A DNA stretch of 35,269 nucleotides, taken from NCBI GenBank assembly GCA_023251775.1, contig JAHEYC010000033.1, positions 1 to 35,269 of the forward strand. The letters are read 5' to 3'. The translations under genes and the position numbers were made by a program. Under the pieces are notes generated by a model. The model saw only the letters and a program-made list of their open reading frames with translations, searched no databases and was not told the origin of the DNA. Source of the DNA: Sphingobacteriaceae bacterium. GTDB taxonomy: Bacteria; Bacteroidota; Bacteroidia; B-17B0; Aurantibacillaceae. Numbering within the stretch: position 1 is the first letter of the stretch; each line of letters begins with the position of its first letter. Positions 6,958 through 14,172 of the stretch are shown piece after piece.

Positions 6958-7854
6958 ATGAGTAAAGTACCCTATACCAAACCGGTGCTTTCGTACACTG
7001 ATCAGCTAAATCAATTAAAAAAGCGAGGATTAAAAATTGAAGATGAAGCCAAGGCAACACATCTTTTGGAAGTTATTAGCTATTATCGTTTAAGTGGTTA
7101 TTGGTACCCTCTCCTTTCAGACAAAAAAAATCATCAATTTAAATCAGACGCTACGTTTAACACGGCTTTTAAACTCTATTGTTTTGATAGAGAACTAAGG
7201 CAAATGGTTATGGCAGAACTAGAAAAAATTGAGGTGGCCATCCGTGCTAAAATGACCTATATTCTCTCGCAAAAGCATGGTTCGTTTTGGTTTAAAAATG
7301 CCGATTTGTTTTCTAATCCTTTATCTCATGCTAATGCCCTATCTAAAATTGGCGATGAGTTTAAAAGAAGCGACGAAGATTTTATAAATTCCTTTCGTAA
7401 TAAGTACACAGATCCTTTACCACCAAGTTGGATGACTACCGAAATTACTTCATTTGGTGCACTATCTATGTTATATAAAAACTTAAAGCCCGGTAGAGAA
7501 AAAAGAGATATTGCTAATTATTTTGGACTAGCCGATACCGTTTTTGAAACATGGATACATAGTATTGTTTATTTAAGAAACGTATGCGCACATCACACCC
7601 GCTTGTGGAACAGAGCCATGAGTATTCGCCCGCAAATACCAAGATCGCCACGCAAACAATGGCTTGTAAAAGCTACCCCTACAAATAATAGAACGTACTT
7701 TATTTTAAGTATGATTAATTATTTGCTTCAAACGGTTAATCCTAAAAACACATTCAGAACACGATTTAATACATTACTCACAAAATATCCAAACATTGAT
7801 GTGAAAGCTTTGGGCTTTCCTGATGATTGGAAAAACGAACCTTTGTGGAAATAA
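6958..7854 (+). CDS. Abi_2/AbiF-family abortive infection protein (HEPN ribonuclease)
   Basis: The protein has 298 residues. The N-terminus (about 10-100) carries the family signature L-x-x-R-G-L-K-I, then Y-Y-R-L-S-G-Y at 42-48 and F-D-R-E-L-R at 76-81. The catalytic HEPN motif R-N-V-C-A-H-H sits at 207-213, with R207 and H212 in the R-x4-6-H spacing of HEPN RNases. Abi_2 proteins (AbiD/AbiF type) are phage-resistance proteins thought to cut RNA and stop growth of infected cells, and the family is related to the HEPN domains of Cas13. The gene lies between hsdR and hsdM, ends 7 bases before the hsdM ATG, and is preceded by a terminator-like short RNA. Its own promoter may therefore be read-through from hsdR or from that RNA. 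Confidence 0.9.
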   Translation: MSKVPYTKPVLSYTDQLNQLKKRGLKIEDEAKATHLLEVISYYRLSGYWYPLLSDKKNHQFKSDATFNTAFKLYCFDRELRQMVMAELEKIEVAIRAKMTYILSQKHGSFWFKNADLFSNPLSHANALSKIGDEFKRSDEDFINSFRNKYTDPLPPSWMTTEITSFGALSMLYKNLKPGREKRDIANYFGLADTVFETWIHSIVYLRNVCAHHTRLWNRAMSIRPQIPRSPRKQWLVKATPTNNRTYFILSMINYLLQTVNPKNTFRTRFNTLLTKYPNIDVKALGFPDDWKNEPLWK

Positions 7855-7861
7855 AAATTAT

Positions 7862-9292
7862 ATGAGCAACTTAAGCGGTACAATAAAATCCATACAAGAC
7901 ATTATGCGTAAAGACGCGGGTGTTGATGGCGACGCGCAACGTATATCGCAAATGGGATGGTTATTGTTTTTAAAAATATTTGACGCCAAAGAAAACGATT
8001 GGGAAATATCTAACGACGATTACAAATCTCCAATTCCAAAAGACTTACGCTGGCGTAACTGGGCAGCAGACGCCGAAGGAATGACAGGTGATGAATTACT
8101 TGGCTTCATAAACAACTCCTTATTTCCTCGTTTAAAAGAATTAAAACTGCGCAATAATAAGGATGCTGCTAAAATGGTACGTGATGTATTTGAAGACTCT
8201 TATAATTACATGAAGAGTGGTACTTTAATGCGCCAGGTAATTAATAAAGTAAACGAAATTAATTTCGACTCTCAAGCTGATAGACACACCTTTAATGACA
8301 TTTACGAGCAAATATTAAAAGATCTACAGAGCGCAGGTAATGCAGGTGAGTTTTATACACCAAGGGCAGTTACACAATTTTTAGTAGAAATGGTAAACCC
8401 CAAACTGGGCGAAACCATTATTGATCCCGCTTGCGGCACAGGAGGGTTTTTGGTAAACTCTATTGAACACATTCGCAAAAATGAAAAACTAAAAACAGTT
8501 GAAGATTTTGAGAAACTACAAAACAGTATAAGAGGGGTTGAGAAAAAGCCCCTACCCCATATGTTGGCAACAACCAATATGATTTTGCATGGCATTGAAG
8601 TGCCAAGTATTGATCATGACAATTTACTCTCACGCTCTTTAACCGAATGGACCAACAAACAGCGCATCGACGTTGTGGTAACCAACCCACCCTTTGGTGG
8701 AATGGAAGAAGACGGGGTCGAAAATAATTTTCCGCAAGCGTACAGAACGCGTGAAACTGCCAATCTATTTCTGTATTTACTTATACATATTTTAAAAGAT
8801 GGTGGACGTGCTGGGATTGTTTTACCCGACGGTTTTTTGTTTGGCGAAGGAGTAGCCACCCGTATTAAAGAAAAACTGTTAACCGAATGTAATTTGCATA
8901 CTATCGTAAAACTACCTAACGGCGTATTTGCACCTTACACTGGCATTAAATCCAACTTATTGTTTTTCGAAAAAGGTAAACCCACTAAAGATATCTGGTA
9001 CTTTGAACATCCTTATCCCGAAGGTGTGAAAATGTACAATAAAACCAAGCCGATTAATATTAAAGAGTTTGATTTAGAAAAAAAATGGTGGAAAAAACGA
9101 ATTGAAAATAAACATGCCTGGAAAGTAAGTGCTGAAGAAATAAAAAGCAGAAACTATAATTTAGATATTAAAAATCCAAAAGGAGCTATTAAAGAAACAA
9201 AACACAGCAGTAAAGAAATTATAACAATGCTTGGCACTTCATTTGCAAAAAGCAATGAATTATTAAAACAGTTGAAAATGGAATTGAAATAA
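7862..9292 (+). CDS. hsdM: Type I modification methyltransferase M subunit
   Basis: Together with HsdS, this subunit methylates adenine N6 in the target and is needed for restriction with HsdR. ATG 7862 gives 476 residues (M-S-N-L-S-G-T-I-K-S) and is preferred to the upstream ATG 7823, which lies inside the abi gene. The helical N-terminal domain occupies about 1-155. G-E-F-Y-T-P-R spans 162-168, the SAM-binding motif D-P-A-C-G-T-G-G-F is at 188-196, and the catalytic motif N-P-P-F is at 275-278. The length is normal for the EcoEI-like class. The gene follows abi by 7 bases and precedes hsdS by 1 base, so the three are one transcript. Confidence 0.95.
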   Translation: MSNLSGTIKSIQDIMRKDAGVDGDAQRISQMGWLLFLKIFDAKENDWEISNDDYKSPIPKDLRWRNWAADAEGMTGDELLGFINNSLFPRLKELKLRNNKDAAKMVRDVFEDSYNYMKSGTLMRQVINKVNEINFDSQADRHTFNDIYEQILKDLQSAGNAGEFYTPRAVTQFLVEMVNPKLGETIIDPACGTGGFLVNSIEHIRKNEKLKTVEDFEKLQNSIRGVEKKPLPHMLATTNMILHGIEVPSIDHDNLLSRSLTEWTNKQRIDVVVTNPPFGGMEEDGVENNFPQAYRTRETANLFLYLLIHILKDGGRAGIVLPDGFLFGEGVATRIKEKLLTECNLHTIVKLPNGVFAPYTGIKSNLLFFEKGKPTKDIWYFEHPYPEGVKMYNKTKPINIKEFDLEKKWWKKRIENKHAWKVSAEEIKSRNYNLDIKNPKGAIKETKHSSKEIITMLGTSFAKSNELLKQLKMELK

Positions 9293-9293
9293 T

Positions 9294-10559
9294 ATGATTT
9301 GGCGACTACAGAAATTAGGAATACTTTGTGAAATTGAAAAGGGGAATATTGGAATACAAGCTGCTATTCCAGGAAAATATCCTTTAGTTGCAACTTCTGA
9401 GGATAGAAAAACTCATAATGAATATTATTTCATCGAGCCTGCGGTTTGCATACCTACTGTATCATCAACAGGTCATGGACACGCAAGCTTAAACAGAATT
9501 CATTTTCAAGATGGGAAATTTAGTGCAGGCAGTATTTTAGCTGTTTGTACTCCCCTAAAAGAATCTAGTTTAAATGCAGAATTTCTATATTATTATTTAT
9601 CCTTTTTTAAAGATTCTATTCTTGTACCTTTAATGCAAGGCAGTGCGAACGTTACTCTAAAAATTAGTGATTTAAAAAATATTGAAATTCCTCTACCCTC
9701 ATTTAATGATCAGATATTTTTAATAAATAAGTTTAAAGAATACATTGAGAAAAATGAATTACTTAAATCTGAACTCCAACACCAATGCGATTTAATAAAA
9801 AAACTTCGTAAAAGTATTTTGCAAGATGCGGTGCAGGGAGAAATAGTAAAACAAGATCCAAAAGATGAGAAAACCTCTATCTTAATTGAGAAAATAAAAA
9901 AGGAAAAGCAAAAATTAATCGACTCTAAAAAGACAAAAGATAAATTTCCGTTACATAAAAACTCAAAAGAATACCCGCCATATGAAATACCTAATAATTG
10001 GCAATGGGTTCGTTTCTGGGATATAGCTTGGTGCTATAGAGGGCATAACCCTCCAAAAACTAATTTCATTAAAGAATCTAAAAATGGTTACATACGATTT
10101 ATTCAAATAACTGATTTCAAAACTGATACACAAGCTGTATATGTACCAATAAATAAACAACTAAAGTTGGTCCATAAAGGTGAAATTGTTATGGCTGCTT
10201 ACCGACATATAGGTAAACTCTCAAGAAATATGGAAGGAGCTTTTAATGTGGCATTATGCAAAATAAACAATATTGAGCCTTTTAATAGAGATTATTTAGA
10301 ACTAGTAATTAAAACAGATCTTGTTACAGGGGAATTACTAGCTGCTTCTGAAAGAGGTCATATTCCATCAATGCATTCTGAACATCTATTATCATTGTGG
10401 GTTCCAGTACCTCCCCTTTCCGAACAAGAGCGTATTGTAGCCAAAGTACAAGAGTTAATGCAAACCTGTGATGCATTAGAAAAAGAAATAGAACAATCAA
10501 AAATACAGGTTCAACACTTAACGCAAAGTGTGTTGAGGGAGGCGTTTGAAGGGAAGTAA
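9294..10559 (+). CDS. hsdS: Type I specificity subunit
   Basis: HsdS recognises the bipartite DNA target and holds two HsdM subunits. The 421 residues show the usual two-fold layout: target domain 1 at about 1-140 (ending I-E-I-P-L-P-S), a central coiled coil at about 140-180 (L-I-K-K-L-R-K-S-I-L-Q-D-A-V-Q-G), target domain 2 at about 220-375 (beginning I-P-N-N-W-Q-W-V, ending W-V-P-V-P-P-L-S-E-Q), and a C-terminal coiled coil with Q-S-V-L-R-E-A-F-E-G. The two helices repeat each other (S-I-L-Q-D-A-V-Q-G and S-V-L-R-E-A-F-E-G), as expected. No frameshift is seen, so the locus looks functional. The target sequence cannot be read from the protein. Confidence 0.93.
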   Translation: MIWRLQKLGILCEIEKGNIGIQAAIPGKYPLVATSEDRKTHNEYYFIEPAVCIPTVSSTGHGHASLNRIHFQDGKFSAGSILAVCTPLKESSLNAEFLYYYLSFFKDSILVPLMQGSANVTLKISDLKNIEIPLPSFNDQIFLINKFKEYIEKNELLKSELQHQCDLIKKLRKSILQDAVQGEIVKQDPKDEKTSILIEKIKKEKQKLIDSKKTKDKFPLHKNSKEYPPYEIPNNWQWVRFWDIAWCYRGHNPPKTNFIKESKNGYIRFIQITDFKTDTQAVYVPINKQLKLVHKGEIVMAAYRHIGKLSRNMEGAFNVALCKINNIEPFNRDYLELVIKTDLVTGELLAASERGHIPSMHSEHLLSLWVPVPPLSEQERIVAKVQELMQTCDALEKEIEQSKIQVQHLTQSVLREAFEGK

Positions 10560-10619
10560 TAATGAAAGTGCTGGAAAAAGTATGAGTGAAAAAATTAACA
10601 TAAAATTATTGAAGTTAAA

Positions 10620-11276
10620 ATGAGTGCAACTCATGCAAAGTCACATGGCGATAAAATGGAGCGCATTGGTGCAATTCTTGGAGTAGTATTACTTCTGATT
10701 GTCTTAATTTACACTTATTTTAATAGAACTGTACAGGAATGGTTTAATTATGCGGTATACATTGGACTTTTTGTATTCGTCATTATAACAACAATTATCA
10801 TTTATAATATAATCCAACATGGTTTTTCAAAATCTAGCTGGAAAACAATTGGATTGTTTTTATCACTTCCATTACTATCTCTTACGGGCGGTTTTTCTTA
10901 CTACGCATTCGGCGTCGGAATTAAAGACTTATTTCTCTGGTTAATCTCAACATCACACACAATTAGCGGGTCAATTGTTTATACTATTTTACTTTGTTTG
11001 GCGATTGGTATTATTTTGTTTTTCTTCAGATTAAAACGTCGTGTTATATATGGATTTGTGGAAACCGTTACAGGTTTAATAGTTGCTGGACATAGAGTCT
11101 ATAGTAATTTTGAAATTGATATTCAAAACCCAGATTTTTATTTAGCAATTCTTACAGCAGGTATTTTTCTTGTGGTTAGGGGAATTGATAATATGCATCA
11201 AGGTTGGATAACTAATCCAAAAGATCCGTGGGCGGTGAAAATTTATTCTAAATTTTTCCGGAAAGAAAGGATATAA
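10620..11276 (+). CDS. Small membrane protein at the end of the RM operon
   Basis: This 218-residue protein has about five hydrophobic segments (roughly 15-33, 42-62, 75-95, 118-137 and 170-187). A basic loop, R-L-K-R-R, falls near 138-142. The C-terminus is amphipathic, with V-V-R-G-I-D-N-M-H-Q-G and D-P-W-A-V-K-I-Y-S-K-F-F. No enzyme motif is visible and no named family is recognised. It lies 60 bases downstream of hsdS in the same direction and is probably co-transcribed. Membrane proteins of this size at the tail of a defence operon could be effectors or chance cargo, and the sequence alone does not decide. The 60-bp gap holds only a 13-codon frame (ATG about 10582), which I do not call. 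Confidence 0.7.
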   Translation: MSATHAKSHGDKMERIGAILGVVLLLIVLIYTYFNRTVQEWFNYAVYIGLFVFVIITTIIIYNIIQHGFSKSSWKTIGLFLSLPLLSLTGGFSYYAFGVGIKDLFLWLISTSHTISGSIVYTILLCLAIGIILFFFRLKRRVIYGFVETVTGLIVAGHRVYSNFEIDIQNPDFYLAILTAGIFLVVRGIDNMHQGWITNPKDPWAVKIYSKFFRKERI

Positions 11277-11280
11277 CACC

Positions 11281-11502
11281 CTACCCTCTTCTATAAACAT
11301 TATCCCGATGATAGGATAAGTAAGCTATTTGAGAATCGTTGAACACCCCGACATTACCTAACGGGATTTTCCAAGTTCCAGCTATTTTGCTAATTGCTCT
11401 ATTTGTAAGCAACACATCCCCATCATCAGTAAAACTCATCCAGCCTTTATCAAAAAGTTTATCAATATGGGGGCTAAGTAAAAGGGATCTTTGTAGATTC
11501 AC
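11281..11502 (-). pseudogene. C-terminal remnant of an HNH endonuclease-like gene
   Basis: The minus frame reads Q-R-S-L-L-L-S-P-H-I-D-K-L-F-D-K-G-W-M-S-F, which matches the end of HNH_2-type proteins (N-G-L-L-L-S-P-H-x-D-x-L-F-D-x-G-x-I-S-F). It ends in Y-L-S-Y-H-R-D-N-V-Y, also typical. The preceding half, including the first H of the HNH motif, is missing. The frame closes at a TGA at 11515-11517 and the only start-like codon is GTG 11502. It is therefore a truncated, non-functional fragment, cut near 11502-11517. It is convergent with the RM operon. Confidence 0.6.
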
Positions 11503-11546
11503 TTGGCAACAGGTTCAGGCTGCCAACAACCGTTGAATTACAACCT

Positions 11547-11798
11547 TTGGCTTATGTAAAAATAAACGCTAAATATGTTAGTGGAATCCCGACGCTACCA
11601 GCCATGACGATCGATTTTATGCCAATGAATAATCCACTTGGCGAGTATACCTACATTAATCAAACAAGCGATGTGGTGATCATTGGCGCTGTGGATCCTC
11701 GCGTTAAATATTTTAATTATAGAACTTCTGTCGGCTCATACTCCATGGCTATTAATCTTGTTGGGCACGATACCGCCAACGTACATATCTATTTTTAA
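11547..11798 (+). CDS. Orphan hypothetical ORF, probably a gene fragment
   Basis: The frame from TTG 11547 gives 83 residues, but it is open back to 11478 without an ATG. The upstream part (V-D-S-L-G-N-R-F-R-L-P-T-T-V-E-L) looks as protein-like as the rest, so the true N-terminus is probably lost. The sequence is beta-rich and without charge clusters (V-V-I-I-G-A-V-D-P-R-V-K-Y-F-N-Y). No family is recognised. It begins where the HNH remnant on the other strand breaks off, which suggests both were cut at one junction near 11500. Confidence 0.4.
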   Translation: MAYVKINAKYVSGIPTLPAMTIDFMPMNNPLGEYTYINQTSDVVIIGAVDPRVKYFNYRTSVGSYSMAINLVGHDTANVHIYF

Positions 11799-11871
11799 AA
11801 AGGTCACTAAATTTTTGTTCGCAAGAAAGTGTGCAAGCTAATTCCTGCATTAAACCTCACCCACTAAAGAT

Positions 11872-11951
11872 ATCCTTGTATTTTTATTTACCTTATTGTT
11901 TTGTCTGCCTACTCCCGATCCGCCGCGGCGGACTATCGGGACTTTCGGTAG
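11872..11951. repeat. 80-bp direct repeat flanking dinD, copy 1
   Basis: It matches 12914-12993 without gaps, with 8 differences by eye (about 90%). It contains an interrupted palindrome, CCCGAT ... GCCGCGGC ... ATCGGG, of the same outer-arm type (CCCGAT/ATCGGG) as the 18-bp palindromes at 14188 and 14279. Confidence 0.75.
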
Positions 11952-12012
11952 GGAGGGTTAAGTTTTTTTAATAATGCTATATTTCATAGCAAGGGTTTGT
12001 TATTTCCGGTTG

Positions 12013-12020
12013 TAGTTTTG
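12013..12020 (+). promoter_or_regulatory. -7 box of dinD
   Basis: TAGTTTTG fits TAnnTTTG and ends 6 bases before the ATG at 12027. That supports the short start and implies a leader of only one or two bases. No good -33 element or LexA-type palindrome is obvious beside it. Confidence 0.4.
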
Positions 12021-12026
12021 TTCAAT

Positions 12027-12872
12027 ATGAAAAAAGAATTAATAAATGAACTCTTCATTCAGTTTGAAGAGGCAAAAAAGGTTCAAGAAACTATTGAATT
12101 TTGGAGTGCACGTGATATGCAGCACATATTCGGTTATCAAAAGTGGGATAACTTTATTAAAGTAATTGACAAGGCAAAAGATGCTTGTAGTCAGAGCGGT
12201 ATCGAAATTTCGGATCATTTTGCCGATTCCGGGAAAATGATAGAGCTTGCTAAAGGAGCTCAGCGAAAGATAGATGACCTACTTCTTACACGTTATGCTT
12301 GCTATCTTATTGCTCAAAACGGCGATGCTTCTAAAGCAGAAATTGCCTTTGCGCAAACTTATTTTGCCGTACAAACCCGTAAACAAGAAATTATTGAGCA
12401 GAGGCTGATCGATGTAGCTCGTGTTTACGCACGCGAAAAATTAAGTAAATCTGAGAAAAAATTAAGCGGGATCTTATATGAACGCGGCGTTGATGATAAG
12501 GGATTTGCCATTATTCGTTCCAAAGGCGATCAGATCCTGTTTGGTGGATATACCACACAAATGATGAAGGAAAAACTAGGTGTGCCCGAAGGAAAACCAC
12601 TTGCTGATCATCTTTCAACTTTAGCCATTAAAGCCAAAGACTTTGCAAATGAATTAACGAGTCATAACGTAGTAGAAAAAGATCTAAAAGCAACGGATAA
12701 AATTTCAGGTGAGCATGTAGAAAATAACCGCGCTGTAAGAAAAATGCTTGCGGAACGTGGTGTGAAACCGGAAGATCTTCCTGCGGGTGAGGACACGCAA
12801 AAACTAAAGCGAAAATTGGAAAGCGAAAAGAAAAAACTCTTAAAAGAAGGGAAAAAGAAAATGAAAAAATAG
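12027..12872 (+). CDS. dinD: DNA damage-inducible protein D (DinD)
   Basis: The product is 281 residues from ATG 12027, close to the 274 of E. coli DinD. The upstream ATG at 11997 would add ten hydrophobic residues and cover the -7 box, so it is rejected. Residues 20-60 (E-F-W-S-A-R-D-M, G-Y-Q-K-W-D-N-F) are the BRO-N-like start typical of DinD. R-Y-A-C-Y-L-I-A-Q-N-G-D at about 91-102 and the E-R-G-V-D-D-K-G segment are conserved in the family. The C-terminus is a lysine-rich tail. E. coli DinD is an SOS gene reported to inhibit RecA filament activity in vitro, and the family is often found on mobile islands. An 80-bp direct repeat flanks the gene closely on both sides, which suggests movement as a cassette. 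Confidence 0.88.
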   Translation: MKKELINELFIQFEEAKKVQETIEFWSARDMQHIFGYQKWDNFIKVIDKAKDACSQSGIEISDHFADSGKMIELAKGAQRKIDDLLLTRYACYLIAQNGDASKAEIAFAQTYFAVQTRKQEIIEQRLIDVARVYAREKLSKSEKKLSGILYERGVDDKGFAIIRSKGDQILFGGYTTQMMKEKLGVPEGKPLADHLSTLAIKAKDFANELTSHNVVEKDLKATDKISGEHVENNRAVRKMLAERGVKPEDLPAGEDTQKLKRKLESEKKKLLKEGKKKMKK

Positions 12873-12913
12873 CGCTTAGCAATTATTCGAAAATTTAGAA
12901 TAGTTCAAATCTC

Positions 12914-12993
12914 ATCCTTGCAATTTTATTTACCTTATTGTTTTGTCTGCCTACTCCCGATTTGCCGCGGTGGGCTATCGGGGCTTTCGGCAG
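12914..12993. repeat. 80-bp direct repeat flanking dinD, copy 2
   Basis: This is the partner of 11872-11951, beginning 41 bases after the dinD stop. The same ACTCCCGAT and CTATCGGG arms surround a GCCGCGG core with a few transitions. Confidence 0.75.
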
Positions 12994-13047
12994 AAACAAC
13001 AAACCATTTTGTTGATATCACCAAAATGGTTGAGATCGGCAGTAGTA

Positions 13048-13569
13048 TTACCCAATACGCAACTTATTCTTCACATACTTTACTTCCTTTTCCCGCATTA
13101 CCATATCATTCTGCAATTCGTATTCTTTTTCTTTTTCAAGTAATTTGTACCAGCTTAAAGCGGGTATGGTTTTATTAGAGTGAATTTCTAAACGTATAAT
13201 TGTTTTTTCGCTAGGATAACGGTGCTTATTTAATAATTGACTAAGTTCGGTTTCATCAATATTAATATCCGAAGCAAATTTTTTATTTATAGTATATTTT
13301 AATTTAATATAAGATCGTAAAAAGTATGCAAAGGTTAAATTGCTATCATACGTAGAAGAACTTGCATAATCCTCCATCTGGTATCGTAATTGTAAAACGC
13401 TAGCCAGTAATTTCGTTTCTTCTGTAGTATTTTTTCTGACTTTAGTTCTAGCTTCTGCCAATTGTTTTTTTGCTTCTGCCTTTTGCTTATCAGTTAATGT
13501 ATTCCTAAACACAAAAGATTCTGCGAGTTCGCTTGGCGTGTACTTTTTATTTAATTTGTTTGTTTTCAT
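13048..13569 (-). CDS. HTH (Xre-like) regulator, putative antitoxin
   Basis: The protein has 173 residues. A basic N-terminal half with a long helix (K-Q-K-A-E-A-K-K-Q-L-A-E-A-R-T-K) is followed at about 95-140 by a helix-turn-helix of Xre type (K-K-F-A-S-D-I-N-I-D-E-T-E-L-S-Q-L-L-N-K-H-R, then I-I-R-L-E-I-H-S). The C-terminal end is a charged helix. It is the second gene of a pair: its ATG overlaps the stop of the GNAT-like gene by 4 bases (ATGA), so translation is coupled. DNA-binding proteins in this position usually repress their own operon. The three palindromes at 14049-14105 are the obvious binding sites. I recall similar pairs in other Bacteroidota but know of no tested function. Confidence 0.75.
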   Translation of the reverse strand: MKTNKLNKKYTPSELAESFVFRNTLTDKQKAEAKKQLAEARTKVRKNTTEETKLLASVLQLRYQMEDYASSSTYDSNLTFAYFLRSYIKLKYTINKKFASDINIDETELSQLLNKHRYPSEKTIIRLEIHSNKTIPALSWYKLLEKEKEYELQNDMVMREKEVKYVKNKLRIG

Positions 13570-14030
13570 ACGTTATTGTCTCTTAAAAGTTTTAATAATG
13601 AACTACCTTCTAAAAACACTTGATATCCCGCATCAAGCATTCGGTATTTTTTCATATAGTGCGACTTCAAAATGTCTTTAGGTACTAACGAAACACATCC
13701 TCTTATTCCATGTAGTTTTAAAATTTCGCGACATGCAAATGCTATCAAATTTCCTGCAATTCCTTCGTATTCCTTTCCTTTACCCCTGTTCTCTTTAGAT
13801 ACTGCTAACAAATTGATCTGAACTCTTTCTTCCTCTTTAATATACACTAAAGACATCACACCCAAAATATCATCGCTCCCTTCAATTCGCAATTTATAAA
13901 CCCAATTCCCCTTTTCTACTTTCCAGTTAAACCAGTAACGCTTTTTTGTAATTAATTTAAAATCCTCAGGGTTCACAAGCTCAACAAACACAGGCTTAGT
14001 TATGCCGGTTTTAAGGTGTGTTATGTGCAT
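13566..14030 (-). CDS. GNAT-like acetyltransferase, putative toxin partner
   Basis: From ATG 14030 the product has 154 residues (M-H-I-T-H-L-K-T-G). The longer start at 14045 would put the -7 box inside the coding region. A central strand, V-Q-I-N-L-L-A-V, leads into the acetyl-CoA loop N-R-G-K-G-K and a long helix (G-I-A-G-N-L-I-A-F-A-C-R). Next comes V-S-L-V-P-K-D, then S-H-Y-M-K-K-Y-R-M-L, the position where GNAT enzymes end with an aromatic-rich strand. The fold call is moderately strong; the substrate is unknown. The gene is coupled to a downstream HTH gene and read from a promoter covered with repeated operators. That organisation resembles GNAT toxin-antitoxin operons, except that here the presumed toxin comes first. 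Confidence 0.7.
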   Translation of the reverse strand: MHITHLKTGITKPVFVELVNPEDFKLITKKRYWFNWKVEKGNWVYKLRIEGSDDILGVMSLVYIKEEERVQINLLAVSKENRGKGKEYEGIAGNLIAFACREILKLHGIRGCVSLVPKDILKSHYMKKYRMLDAGYQVFLEGSSLLKLLRDNNV

Positions 14031-14033
14031 ATA

Positions 14034-14041
14034 CAAAGATA
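14034..14041 (-). promoter_or_regulatory. -7 box of the GNAT/HTH operon
   Basis: On the minus strand TATCTTTG fits TAnnTTTG and stands 3 bases before ATG 14030, giving an essentially leaderless transcript. Operator box 1 begins 8 bases upstream of it. Confidence 0.5.
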
Positions 14042-14048
14042 ACAAATA

Positions 14049-14105
14049 TTTACAAAAAACGTAAACTATTTACATATTTTATAAATTATTTACAAAATAT
14101 GTAAA
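14049..14105. promoter_or_regulatory. Three 17-bp palindromic operator boxes at 20-bp spacing
   Basis: TTTAC-N7-GTAAA occurs at 14049-14065 and 14089-14105, and TTTAC-N7-ATAAA at 14069-14085. Box starts are exactly 20 bp apart, about two helical turns, so bound dimers would lie on one face. The array sits directly upstream of the -7 box of the GNAT/HTH operon. It is most simply the autorepression site of the HTH protein encoded there. Confidence 0.7.
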
Positions 14106-14128
14106 TAGTTATAAACCAAACACATCCG

Positions 14129-14153
14129 CTTTGTCCGCTAATTGCGGACAAAG
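14129..14153. repeat. 10-bp perfect inverted repeat (hairpin)
   Basis: CTTTGTCCGC (14129-14138) and GCGGACAAAG (14144-14153) surround TAATT. There is no T-tract on either side, so a terminator is not certain. It lies between the operator array and the dispersed repeat that begins at 14173. Confidence 0.5.
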
Positions 14154-14172
14154 AGTATCCTGATAATTCCAT

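Noticed and set aside
6804-6965. 53-codon frame starting inside the hsdR stop region
   Set aside because: It would cover the hairpin RNA and terminator and overlap the abi start. The translation shows no protein character, and the hairpin explains the sequence better.
12918-13178. Two + ORFs after dinD
   Set aside because: Both read through the 80-bp repeat and into the 3' end of the minus HTH gene in the wrong strand.
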